This document shows positions 1-11,020 of a stretch of DNA of 64,000 nucleotides, piece by piece. Source of the stretch: Styela clava (Eukaryota; Chordata; Ascidiacea; Stolidobranchia; Styelidae); the NCBI RefSeq assembly GCF_964204865.1, contig NC_135250.1, positions 1,302,001 through 1,366,000 on the forward strand, written 5' to 3'. The notes under the pieces were generated by a model. It did no database searches. It saw nothing but the letters and a program-made list of their open reading frames with translations, and had not been told where the DNA came from. The position numbers were made by a program, and so were the translations under genes. The stretch's first letter is position 1. Each line of letters starts with the position of its first letter.

Positions 1-22
1 CTCTAATATAAATCCGGCCCTG
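1..22. mobile_element. Right end of a hAT-like MITE, cut by the window edge
   Basis: The window opens with a terminus ending in aatccggccctg. It resembles the right end (aatccagccctg) of the complete hAT-type MITE at 9222-9695. The rest of the element lies outside the window, so its target-site duplication cannot be checked. Confidence 0.5.
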
Positions 23-180
23 AATGAATCCGTATACTTAAGATATCTAAATGTCTAATATCTAAATTTGAATGCCCCAATTTGATCTTATTGTTATTTT
101 ATCTCGTGTATATTTAGTTAATAGTAAACAAAAAATAGCAAATAGACTGATTAGACAAAGGAAAGAAAGAACTTATCAAT

Positions 181-3100
181 ATGGACTACCAAAGCTTAAG
201 TAAGTTTCCAATATGTTTCATTCTAGTGTTTACACATCATCGCCTCACAACATCCCCGTGCGCGGAAGCGTTGCGATAAGGCATAATGTAACCAATATGT
301 AACACTTCTGGCTCGGGATATATGTCAGGGAATTTAACAACTTTCACCTTCAATGCCAAATTGCCAATATAATTAACAACCAGCTAACTACTTGATAATC
401 GAGCAGCAGTCGGGCTTCGCTATATATTCTAAAATAGGTTTATTTTTAGAAATTTTTCAAGAGATTCGAGAGTCAGTGAAAGACGAAGCGTGGCCGAAAT
501 TCGCAAGACTTCAATTGTGCATTTTGGAGAATGAGATGAAAAAGTTCCGGGATAATTCGTTTTCTGAGGACACAATGTTCGAATTGGTCTTGCCTGGGTG
601 CAAAAGAGGTTGGTTCTCAAATTTACTCATATCATGTCCGAGAAGTGGACATGAGAAGGTCGAACTCCCTCCCCTTTTTTTGAAATTTTCGGAAAACTGA
701 AAAAGTCGCCAATAACGGGTGCAACTGCATTTCATTTTTGTCGGCGTGACATTCAGGTCGTAAATCACAAATTTCTGCCACGATAACTATGATAATTACT
801 TTATTTTTAAAATCCGATGAGAGTTTTTATACGTTCATCGGCAGTGAGAATCAAAAGACTAATAAATGAGTGAATCTGCGACGCAAATTTTTGATTCAAA
901 AGCGGCAATATAAAACACTGAAACGAAAACTGTAGAATATAAGTTTTGTTGTAGCATGCCCGCGACAGTCCTTCTTTAGGCATTGTAAATCGCAAAATTT
1001 CGTGTGCCTACGACAAACATTATGTTTCTTTGGCATCAATTAAAGCAGACTCGGGAATTTTTCCAACAAGCATACCTTTAAAATAATCTAAATAGCAACA
1101 TTGAGAAAAAGCGGAGTCAATGTCGCAAATACAGCTCAGACATGTCGAATTCGCAAAATGGCAAAAATACGGAACAGAACATGATATAGTCGAACAATTT
1201 GCCACACATTTCAATGTCCCCAGATTGTCATGGTATTTTAGGGTAGTATTTTCATTTTGTGGTAAGAAGTCGCATACGCTTGTTCAGTGGCGCATCCAGA
1301 GGCAGGGGTCGAACTCCCCAGCCCTTGTTATTTTATTTTTGTACTTGCACGGAATTGTGCGTCCAGTGAGAGTCAAATACGTTTATCGGCGGCAAGATTC
1401 TAAAGACAAATTAAGGAGTAAATCCGAGATCTAAATTACTAGATTAAAAAGAATATAAAATACTGAAAATATAACTGTAAACAATATATATAAGTTTTGT
1501 TGAGGCCCACAACAGTCTAAAACGCTTTTCTAGGCATTGAAAATAGCAAAATTTTGTTTGGTCGGCGCTTAGAAACATATCGTCACTAAAATCGAAACAC
1601 GGTGAGTTGTGGGCGGGATTTACCTTTTTATCCATTACTTTAAAACTGCTGTCGAAAATGTTCGTGTTAACATTAAACAAGGTTGAGAACGCGACTTTTT
1701 CCCGGTTTGTATTGATATATAAGACAATTAATCTAAAGTACAAGTACATTCGATCAATTTTCATTGTACTGAAATAAAATTTACTCCGTGAGATTTTACA
1801 TCAGATTTACGGAACATTTTATCTTTAAAAACAATCCGAGTGGCAGCATTGTGATTTAGCGGAGTCAGTGTTACAAGTACATCTCAAATTTGTCGGATTT
1901 GCAAAAAAGCAAAAATACGGATTAAAATAATATATAATCGGGCAGTTTACCACGCATTTTTATTTTTTCTGTCCGGGGAATGCCGTGGTGTTTCAGAGTG
2001 GCTCTTGTTTTGTCGACGCAACCGCAGTTCAAATTGAAGACAATTTAATTAATAAAGCAAGAAATTTTAAATATTCCTGTACCGGTCATGGATTGATTAC
2101 TTTGTACAACAGAAAAATCTTTTCTCGTTGAAAAAGTCTGCTCTTTTAACAAGTGGCGTACAATCGTGGCAACTGCTTGGCATGGATTTCGAGGCGGTGA
2201 ATATGTATTTTTGATTTACTGGTATACTTTATATGTATTTTCATTGAATGAAGTAAAATTGTACTATACGGAATTTTATATCAGATATTGAGATTTTTCT
2301 AACGGCGATAACGAGTTCGCAAGATTGCAAAAATACGTATCAAAATTAAATACATCAGGCAGCTTATCTCATATTTTTATGTCCACAGATCGCCGTTGTA
2401 TTAGTTTAGAAATGTTTTTATTTTTACGTAAGAAGTCGCAAACGTGAGTTACGTTGGACGCAATTAAATTAATATATAAGGACATTTTAGAATCTCGTAG
2501 TTGTCTTGGATTGAATATTTTACGCGACAGAAAAATTATTATACGCTGAAAAGGCGTCTATAATAACGAGCGAGTCATCGTGGTGACTGCAGACCGCACT
2601 GGGAATTTCCGATTTCGAAATCCCCCCTTCTGAAAATCCTGGCTGCGCGCATGCGCGTGTTACGTTAAATCAGGGGTACACAACCTGAGACGCTACTCGT
2701 TGAAAAAGTCAGCTTTTTCATCGAATAATTAATTAATTATATTTTATGTTGCTCAATATTAAATCCATGACCGACCCGAGAATTGAAAATGTCTTTCCAT
2801 ATTGATTTAGTTGTGTTAGACGCGATTGCGTCGATCTACGACAAAATAAAAACATCATTTATACTGTAAAATATCTGCAAACATTAAAATACGTGGTAAA
2901 CCTTTCCGATCATCATAATCCGATAAAAAGTCGAGCGCGATCACGACGGTGATCCAAGAATGGGTAGAAAGGTACAACGTGGGTATAAATAAATATTTCA
3001 ATATTGCTAATTGTGATATAGCTTCAAGCGCAGCATTTAAATTGTTAAATTTTTTGCGTTTCACGATATCCAATTTTTTTATCGGTCGCAGAATCCTAAA

Positions 3101-5876
3101 ACAAATGTCATGGTGATAATATTTTATAACATCGTTTTTACTTTTACTATTTACTCACGTATTTCCAGTCGAATATTTTAGTTCCAGATTCACTCTATTA
3201 TTATCTTTAGCGTTTCGTCACCGATGATCACAAAATAACGAGTTTTTCACACTGAACGGGCCCCAGCGGGAAAAAAAACAATTATTGCGGCACAAAACGT
3301 ACGTGTATGAGAGGTCACTCATGAGATGGGAAGGATTTCCAAAAATATAGTTTACAAACACAATATAGATGTTAACGGCCTAAATTAGCCCCACAAAATT
3401 ATTGTCAAAAGTACAAATTCTTTAATTATTCCTGAAAAGGTCTGTAGTCTATAATCGCAAAATACCAACAACTGGTTTAAATTTTACCATTTCATGAACG
3501 TTTCAGACGCAAGTCAGTAACATATATCAATAAATACCAATTCTATAACCAATAAATATAGCTCATAAAAGATCTAGATTCCACAGACGGCCGTGGACCT
3601 TTTACAAAATCGTAATGCGGCCGTCTATAGAGAAAAGGTTGTGCACCCCTGCAGGTTAAATTAATAAAGAAAGACATTTTCGGTTATCGTGATTGCCATT
3701 AATCAAATATATTGAGGACATTTTAGGCGACAGAAATATCATTACACGCCGAAAAAGTCGATTCATTAACGAGCGCATAATCGCTGTGACTGTTTCTGCG
3801 AAGAAAACGGGATTTCCGACCCTGACCGCAATCCGTTGCCTTTTAATACTCCTGGCTGCGCCCCTAGTGGTGGCTCGGGGGTATGAAGTTTGAAATCGAT
3901 ATCATGAACCTGCGATGCCAATAGATTAATGTCCAACTTATTGACCACTTATCAATCAAAATTTTTAGTGCCAACTGCCAATGACACTTGCCACTTGGTT
4001 AGCATTCCGCCCTTGCTATTACAAATTTATTTTACAAAACTGCGACATTATTATCGGGTCACCAGGACCCATTCTTTATGAGAATTATAGGAAGTATATT
4101 AGTACAAATCTATAACCACATATTATGACTAATTATCTTTTATATTTATGTGTGTGGACAGATTTCACCGCTTTCAAGCATCGCCATCGGGATAAATTGA
4201 AGCCCTCAACTCTTAACATGCTGAGAAGAGTAGAAAATCTCGAAGGTGAATATTTACAGAAACGTAGGGAATTTGGGAAGTTTTTCTCTGTAATAAGAGG
4301 TTTATTTCAGTGAGAATAATTTCCGAAGGATTATTGGTAATAACGCGGTTATGGCAACTAATTTGAGTTGAAATCAGTTTCAAGAGAAAGGGTAGAGAGG
4401 CAAAATAATAGACCGAAATAAAAATGAGTTGTTTCCGTTATTTAGCAAATACGTTTTTCTAGATCATCACTACGCAAAAGTTGTTTATGAAGTCATTGAT
4501 GCGACTCCCTTTCTACAACGACGCCAGTTTCTTAATGAGGAACTTGGAAATCGGAGTCCTCTCGTGTTTGATTTAACAGGTTTCAACGTTAGTGCGATGT
4601 TGAAGAAAGCTATGCTGTTATATTGGTGGCGGGCAAAAGGTGAGTCTTACTATTCCATTCCAAAATAAAAGCTTGAATTAAACTAGAGCCATTGTGTTTT
4701 ACAATATTCTGAAGTCGTAATCAAAGTTTAAAATTCTCTTATAATTTCTCATCTTTAAATTTGTCGTTTTATGAAGTATTTTCACAGCGACGAGTAGTGG
4801 ATTTTTCTCCAGCCTAATGGTTCTTTTTGGGATTTGAACTTCGCGCTCTTAGCCCCAAGAATGACGTACCAGTCATAAGCTAGTTACTTATCAATTTTAT
4901 TCGGTAAGTATGTTGATAGGTATTTGTCTGTATGTTAGATGCGCGCGATATCTCACGAAAGTGAGATTGGATCTGCTCCAAATTTTGCATGTGCATTCAT
5001 CATGTCGGACCAGAAGCCTATTGATTTTGGATGAATTAGGTCGTATAATTAGCGAGTTATTAATTAATTAGTGATGGGACACAAGGTGCCACTATAGAGT
5101 AAGAGCGCTGTTTCGGGGGATCCCTAACTTTCGATCGGTAAGTCTTCGGTACCTGACCGATATTGTCGTTTAATCATTGTCACATTTCATTCCAGTTGGA
5201 GAGAGACCAGAAGCAATGGTAGCACTAAAAGAAAGTATGAAGACCTTCTTCCAGCAATTCCCAGGTATGATAAAGTCTTATTTTCGAATTTTCAATTTTT
5301 AACTTGAAGACTCTAAAATAGGTAACCAAATTATTGAAATTTCATTTTTTATCGATTTCATAGTCACTCTAATTACCTGTTATAGAAATCTGCATTATGA
5401 TGGACAGTAATCCGCCGCGTTAACGCCAGTCCTCATCGAGAATATCAATTAATTGACGTACAATTTCAAACAATGAATACCATAAGTACAATGAATCTGA
5501 AACCCTTTTGAGCTGATATTTTGTGGTAATGATCATTATGGCTATGGGGCCGGAGTCACAGTTTGAACATATTGTGAATCCGGGGCTATTTTGATTTCAA
5601 ACTAGCTCCCCAGCCCTGGAAAGCACTGCTAAAATATATAGATACGAAGTTGGAATGACTTAATTTGGACACCGCGGTTTCAGCAAAATTATAAAACAGG
5701 GAGAATTAAATTCAAAAATTTTTTCAAAATATGCCCTTTTCATCAGAATGTCACTCTTGTTTATCTATTTTACAGAAGCCAGAAGAGCAAAGAACACTCC
5801 ATCTATCAACTGCACGCATTGCGAAAATGTTTCAATCAACTGTTCTTGTGCCGATTTCCAACCGAATATACAGTAA
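181..5876 (+). CDS. Unrecognised small multi-exon gene with a Cys-rich C-terminus
   Basis: Proposed exons are 181-199, 4162-4289, about 4429-4639, 5196-5264 and 5776-5876. The last three are best supported. Exon 3 ends in a gtgagt donor at phase 1, exon 4 joins it and ends at phase 1 with gtatga, and exon 5 joins that and runs to TAA at 5874-5876. The reconstructed C-terminus contains the motif LVFDLTGFNVSAMLKKAMLL, then a basic and aromatic stretch (YWWRAK), and a Cys-rich tail CTHCENVSINCSCADF before the stop. Exon 2 (charged and helical, FKHRHRDKLKP) has a cag acceptor and a weaker gtaata donor. Exon 1 (MDYQSL) has a perfect gtaagt donor and a phase that fits exon 2, but it is only 19 nt long. 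The left border of exon 3 is uncertain; 4429 and 4528 both keep phase. The product would be roughly 140-175 residues. I do not recognise the family. The CxxC/CxC tail could bind a metal, which is inference. Introns hold a hAT element (2671-3653) and a MITE (4884-5163). Confidence 0.45.
780..4000. repeat. Mosaic of degenerate repeat units
   Basis: This stretch repeats motifs found again near 7.4 kb, 10.3 kb, 28.5-29.5 kb and 48.7-49.9 kb: a 'gaaaaagtc...cgagcgcgtaatcg' block, an 'aaactgcccgat/gggcagttta' block, and a 'ctggctgcgc' terminal motif preceded by 'gatttcgaaatcc'. The motifs occur several times (for example near 1860-1990, 2080-2160, 2290-2400, 2560-2660 and 3690-3860), interrupted by a separate element at 2671-3653. 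The units look like internal sub-repeats of large non-autonomous transposons. The open frames here are short and show no protein similarity that I recognise. Confidence 0.6.
2671..3653. mobile_element. hAT-type non-autonomous element, 983 bp
   Basis: The left end reads caggggtacacaacct. The right end reads aaggttgtgcacccctgca, an imperfect inverted copy. The flanks are cgttaaat (2663-2670) and ggttaaat (3654-3661), an 8-bp duplication with one mismatch. The interrupted host repeat resumes directly after the element. No coding potential is visible inside; a 72-codon minus-strand frame near 2855-3073 is unremarkable. Confidence 0.7.
4884..5163 (+). mobile_element. MITE with acttatcgatc-type ends, copy 1
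   Basis: This is one of four copies in the window of a roughly 290-bp sequence. It begins ttacttatc, contains 'gttgataggtatttgtctgt' and 'ttagcgagttattaattaat', and finishes with 'cgatcggtaagtcttcggt' followed by 'accgatatt'. The other copies are at 7001-7374 (reverse), 25532-25820 (forward) and 43594-43812 (reverse, truncated). The copy at 25532 keeps its ends as short inverted repeats around acttatcgatc. This copy lies in an intron of the unrecognised gene at 181-5876. Confidence 0.7.
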
Positions 5877-7000
5877 ACTCAATATACAGTAAAGTAGATA
5901 TGTCTACAACTACAGTCTTTTTTCTGGCTATTGAGGAGATTTTCTGGACCCAATTTTTAATCCTGATTTTCTGGGGGACGTCTTATTCGGCGGCAATGCT
6001 TATTTTTTTTTGCTCAACATGATTTGTGTGAACGTTTTATCTGGGTTATTATATTTTCCACGCCAAAGGGTCTGTCAATCACATTATTTAATTGACCTAG
6101 TTTCGCTAGCCTTTTTTTTTTTATTTAAATTTTTTTTATTCAGATTAGTTTTGCTAGCTGTTATTTATCTTTTAGAAACTTTTTTAGCCGTCAAGTGACC
6201 AACATAGTATCACCTTTTGTCTGTCTTTTTGAGGGGGGCTACAATCTACAAAGAAAGTCCTTTTTTGTTGCTAATTAAGCATGATCTTTATTTGCCAGGT
6301 AGACTTACTAGCTGGAAAATATGGTATTCGAATTTAATAGGTTAACAGTAATTAATATGTAGGTAATTGTTTAGTTACACTTGGGTCACCTAAAAAATTA
6401 TTAATTTATTCAGTTCTTTGGCTGGCGTATATTTTTCGAAAACGGAATACTTTCGAGAACCCTTCTTGGTGTCTTTCACTTACCAAAATAACCTTCCAGC
6501 TTGTGTGATACTGCACCCGAAGCTCCCATAACAGCAGATATAATTTTAGTCGCTAAATTCCAAATTTTTCCCATCTCTCCCGGTAAAACTTGATATTTTC
6601 CAATTTCACCAAATTACGACAAAATGGAAAAAAAAATGATAACTAATTTATAATAGATAGATATTAGTAAACCGTTAACCTACCTTTTAGCCATCTTTTG
6701 TAAATATGTACGATGTTTTTTAAAAATATAAACAATTTTTGACTGTACGTACCTTTTAGCCATCTTTTGTAAAGACTGAAAAGGCTAATAACGCGTGCGA
6801 TTGCATTTTGATAAATCTTCCATCTTGGCGTGTTATTTATGCTGTAAAAATCTTTACGTCGCTGTTTATTCTTCCTAATTGACAAATTTCATGAGTATGT
6901 CCTGTGCCACGACAACGATGATACAGGTGATTAATTTTTTTGTGCTGAACCGAGCTGAGAACGCGACTTTTTCCCGAGTCGACTTAGAAACGAGAATATC
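5877..7000. other. AT-rich spacer with repeat debris
   Basis: No gene is supported here. The block around 6015-6100 (ttatctgggtt, agggtctgtcaatca) recurs near 27920-27975, and 'ggaaaatatggtattcg' at 6314-6330 resembles the terminus near 28390. A short direct repeat (accttttagccatcttttgtaaa) occurs at about 6681-6703 and 6750-6773. The remainder is A/T-rich single-copy-looking sequence. Confidence 0.5.
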
Positions 7001-7374
7001 GGTTGGAAACCGAAGACTTATCGATCGATAGTTAGGGGATCCCCCAAAACAGAAACTGCAGTTTCGATTCATCCGCTCTTGTAACTTGCGCACTGCGCAT
7101 CGCACACACACACTCGGTGGGTTTCAAAATTCTCTCGCTTTACAAAAATCTAGATCACTATATCAATATTTGATTGATAACTCGCTAATTATACGACATA
7201 ATTCGCCCAAAATCAATAGACTTCTGGTCCGAGATAAGATGAATGCACATGCAAAATCTGGAGCAGATTCAATCTCGCTTTCGTGAGATATCGCGTGCAT
7301 CTAACAGACACACACACAGACATACAGACAAATACCTATCAATATACTTACCGATCTTAAGATCGATAAGTAAT
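7001..7374 (-). mobile_element. MITE with acttatcgatc-type ends, copy 2
   Basis: This is the reverse orientation of the element at 25532-25820. It runs from 'ggaaaccgaagacttatcga' to 'cttaagatcgataagtaat', through the shared 'gaatgcacatgcaaaatctg' core. It carries a roughly 80-bp extra segment near 7065-7135 that the other copies lack. Open frames crossing it are products of the repeat. Confidence 0.7.
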
Positions 7375-8586
7375 AATTCGGGTAGCTGTGTGCGATAGAG
7401 CGGAGTCAGTGTTGAAATACGGTTCAAAAAAGGTATAATCGGGCAGTTTATGTCTGAGGATTTTAGGGCAATGATGCTTTTATTTTGTCCACACAATCGC
7501 AGGTTAATTGAAGACAAATACATTAACAAAGCAAGACATTTTAAATATGCTCGTATCCGCCATAGACTGATTACTTTGCGATTTCTGATGTTGCTTAGAT
7601 ACTTTGCGATATGTGAATATGTATTTTTTTGTATCAAAATAAATTGTACTGAAGATGGCATAAATACATATCAAACCTATCAACAGTTTGTCTCATATTT
7701 TTATGTCCACAAATTGCCGTGGTATTTAAGTAGTGACGTTTTTATTTTGTTGTAAGAAAACGCAACCACAATAGACCTTATTCATTAAAAACCCATCCTA
7801 CGCGCAAAAAATAAAAGTGATGTAAAAATTTTTTTTTTAACATTAGCTCTTACGGGAAATGTGATTACCAGAGCAGAAATTTGCATTTTTTGAAATTTTC
7901 TAGATATCTTTCATTGTATACGTGAGCAGTTTTGAGAATAGAATATTTTTTACATCTTTTTTGATCTTTTTATCATGATAAACATGGTCAAGATTTTTGA
8001 TAATCGTTCATTAAAATTTTAATGAGCGCGGTGTTTCCGATGACGTCATTCTCACTAGACCATGAGATTCTGCCAACGCGCCGTGCTCTGTGGGATATGC
8101 GCTGGCCGTCCGGTACTGGACGCGTTTAGCATTGGCAATCTATAACCCGTACCATTTCTATCACGTTTGTTTACTGGTTTTACGCATTTATACCTGTACA
8201 GCTAGCAATCATTTACTGAAGGCATGCTGACGTGTTATTTAAACTACCGGTACCGTACCAAGGCTGCAAGAGGTGAAAACAAAATTATTTAGTAAATACT
8301 GAAATAGGCCTACGATTACGAACAAAAATGTTGGCCATCTTGCCAATAGGCAGGACAAGTTGTACGGTACCGGTATACAAAAAAGATGAATATTTCCAAC
8401 CTATAATGGTACAATACCGGTCTCGTAACTAGGTTAAAAAACATGACTGAATACGAGAGGGAGATTTATTTTGTCAACCAGAATACAAGCATTGGATCAA
8501 TAAAAACCATATACAAAACACACAGTTATTCGGTATAGACTGGGGAGCGATACGAGTACGACCATCACAGTCAGCTCCCCCCTGAA

Positions 8587-8604
8587 CCCCCCCCCCCCCC
8601 CCCC
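8587..8604. repeat. Poly-C tract
   Basis: A run of 18 consecutive C lies inside the fold-back element. It is likely length-variable and prone to sequencing error. Confidence 0.9.
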
Positions 8605-9221
8605 ATGTTTGCTATCAAGATTAACAGTTAATTAAGATGTTTTAAAAAACTCCTCGGAGCAAGGGTTGACTAAGTTACGGAATATTTTTGGATTCGATTA
8701 AAAATGTAGTCTATTATTAAACACTGCTTTTTTGTAGATTTTCGCTTAGTGGACACTTAGCAAGTACGACAGTTAATTTATAAAAAAAATTATAAATTAA
8801 TAACAAATCAGTAGAAGTCAGCTCGGGTATTCAAACATGTGATGATTGAAGTGAGAAAAAAATTTGAAGTCACGTTTAGGATATTACATTAAACAACAAT
8901 GGAAAAGGTACATTGGACACAGTCAAGGCACATCAGTCAAGCTTCAAATGCTAATGGTATTAATGAAAAGAATATGCGAAATGAAGACTGAAGTTTCCAT
9001 CTGAGACATTGGAAGACGCTAAAACCTTATAGACTTGATAGTGTGGAAAGCCTTCTCACAATGCAGTAATAATGGGACATATATTTATAATATCATTATA
9101 CAGGCTTTAAGTTGAACTATATGTTTAATTAAAATATCTATCTTTGCTAATAAATGCTGAAAACCATTTATTTCAATCTGCTGAGTGATTAGGGCCAGAA
9201 ATTTGCTGTAGGGGCCATCAC

Positions 9222-9695
9222 CAGGGCTGGATTTACCATTAGGCTAGGCAGGCTGAAACCTAGAGCCTCGAAATTCGGTTTCAAAGTTTGTAATTGTTTT
9301 GAAAACTTGACAAGTTTAAACCCTACAAGAAGTATATATATATATCAAGCTTTTCACAGAGTAGAAAATTCTGTACACAACTAGTTTCAACCACATTGTA
9401 AACAGCCATTATTGCGTCATAATAAGCGAAATTATTATGCGCATTCTGCTGGAAGTTTCTGTGTTAAAGTATGGCTGTAGCGGTTGTTTGATCAAAGAAA
9501 TTGAAAGAAAAACTGCCTCAAGTAAATTATCATTTATTTAATTAAAAATTCACACCCATGAATGGGGAGAATGAAAAGTTTAATGCTTTCATATTTTTAA
9601 ATTTTAAGCAATCAAATGTGGTCTTGTTTAGAGAGAAATTCTGAGCTTAAAAATATGAAGGTCTAATCTAAATCCATGATCTAAATCCAGCCCTG
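9222..9695. mobile_element. hAT MITE nested in the fold-back element, 474 bp
   Basis: The ends are cagggctggattta and taaatccagccctg, a 14-bp inverted repeat with the CAGGG...CCCTG form typical of hAT transposons. The flanks gccatcac (9214-9221) and gacatcac (9696-9703) form an 8-bp target duplication with one mismatch. There is no open frame of note. Confidence 0.85.
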
Positions 9696-10399
9696 GACAT
9701 CACCAATTTTGGGATAGGTACCGTACATGGTAGGTACCGTCAACATATGAACTGAGTTAGGCCATTGGATTTTGAAAGGTGTACCAGAAATGTACATGGA
9801 ATTCATGAAATATATAACATCCAATTAAAACCAAAATAGGTCTTTCGTTGAACGCCAGTTGTGGTCCCGGTACCGGTATTCCAGTATTCTGTTATCACAA
9901 GCAGTTGGAGCACATATCCCACAGAGCACGGCGCGTTGGCAGAATCTCATGATCTAGTGAGAATGACGTCATCGCAACACCGCGCGCATAAAAATTTCAA
10001 TGAACGATTATTAAAAATCTTGACCATGTTTATCATAATAAAAATAACAAAAAAGATGTAAAAAATATTCTATCCTCAAAACTGCTCACGTATACAATGA
10101 AAGATATCTAAAAAATGACATGAAATGCAAATTTCTGCTCTGGTGATCACATTCCCCATAAGAGCTAATGTTAAAAAAAAAAATTTTACATCACTTTTCT
10201 TTTTGCGCGTAGGATGGGTTTTTAATGAATAAGGTCTATTTACGTTGATTTAACTGAAAGGTCACACACCAAAAAAGTTAGTACTTTTAACGAGCGCGTA
10301 ATCGCGGCGACTGTTGCAAAAGAGAATGGTAATTTTCGATTTCGGACCCCCCTTTAAAAAATCTTAGCTGCGCTCCTGTTGATTGTTCAGGGATGAACT

Positions 10400-11020
10400 A
10401 ACTTTTTTCGATCTTTTGTGATGTTTTTTATACAACGAAACAATAAATGAAACAAGCATATTTTCATTTAATAATTTGACAGTTTCGTTAGTTGTGAGAA
10501 TTCATCGCGGACCCAGTTCTATTGCTTAATTGTAAACACTTCAGGCAAGTTAAAAAAAACTTGACACTTTTACAATCAGTGTTGGTTGCTGCAACAACCA
10601 CGTGAAGTATTGATTTTAACAATTCATGCATAAATGACTAAGAGATATTTTCATACCCTCTGCGCAATGTGTGGTTGGCAACGTTTCGAATTTCTATTCT
10701 GAAAAACTTCATCGGGGCATGTTGTGGGGAATAAGTAGTATATCATACCATGTCCTGATGACGTTACTCTTGATAGAAATTTGGAACGTCGGCAAATGAC
10801 ATCGTTTTGCTAACACCAATTGTGCTTTACTTATCCTTGACATGAATATACCAGGTGGACCCCATGCGCTATGTGAATTGTTGATCGTTTCGTATCTCAT
10901 ACGCAAATTAGGATCTAATCGCAGAGTGACATTTTTGATGTCACAATTTGCCTTCTTCCTGTGAATTAAACTCAATACCCCACACAGCGGCTTTTCTTAT
11001 AACCTACCAGCGAGCAGTTA
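10400..11020. other. Non-coding spacer
   Basis: No feature is supported. An 88-codon minus-strand frame (10709-10975) has no recognisable motif or splice context. Confidence 0.5.

Larger units (their letters stand above)
7771..10239. mobile_element. Long-inverted-repeat (fold-back) element, 2.47 kb
   Basis: The left arm (about 7771-8098) begins atagaccttattcattaaaa. The right arm (about 9914-10239) is its reverse complement, ending atgaataaggtctat. The arms are about 327 bp, differ by scattered substitutions and small indels, and share markers such as gcgcgtaggatgggttt, cgtatacaatgaaagatat and gagcacggcgcgttggcag. Both ends are flanked by TA, but this dinucleotide is part of the symmetric end, so the true target duplication is unclear. 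The 1.8 kb interior has no coding potential. It contains a poly-C tract and a nested hAT MITE (9222-9695). Confidence 0.8.
7380..10400. repeat. Copy of the large sub-repeat family, split by a fold-back element
   Basis: Sequence before 7771 (agcggagtcagtgtt, gggcagttta) and after 10239 (aaaagttagtacttttaacgagcg, gatttcggacccccc, ttagctgcgc) belongs to the repeat family that also fills 780-4000. The element at 7771-10239 therefore landed inside an older repeat copy. Confidence 0.5.

Noticed and set aside
7269..7661. 130-codon minus-strand frame
   Set aside because: It crosses the end of a MITE and a dispersed repeat, and the composition is not protein-like.
10709..10975. 88-codon minus-strand frame as a possible exon
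   Set aside because: No flanking splice sites in a consistent phase with another exon, and no family motif.
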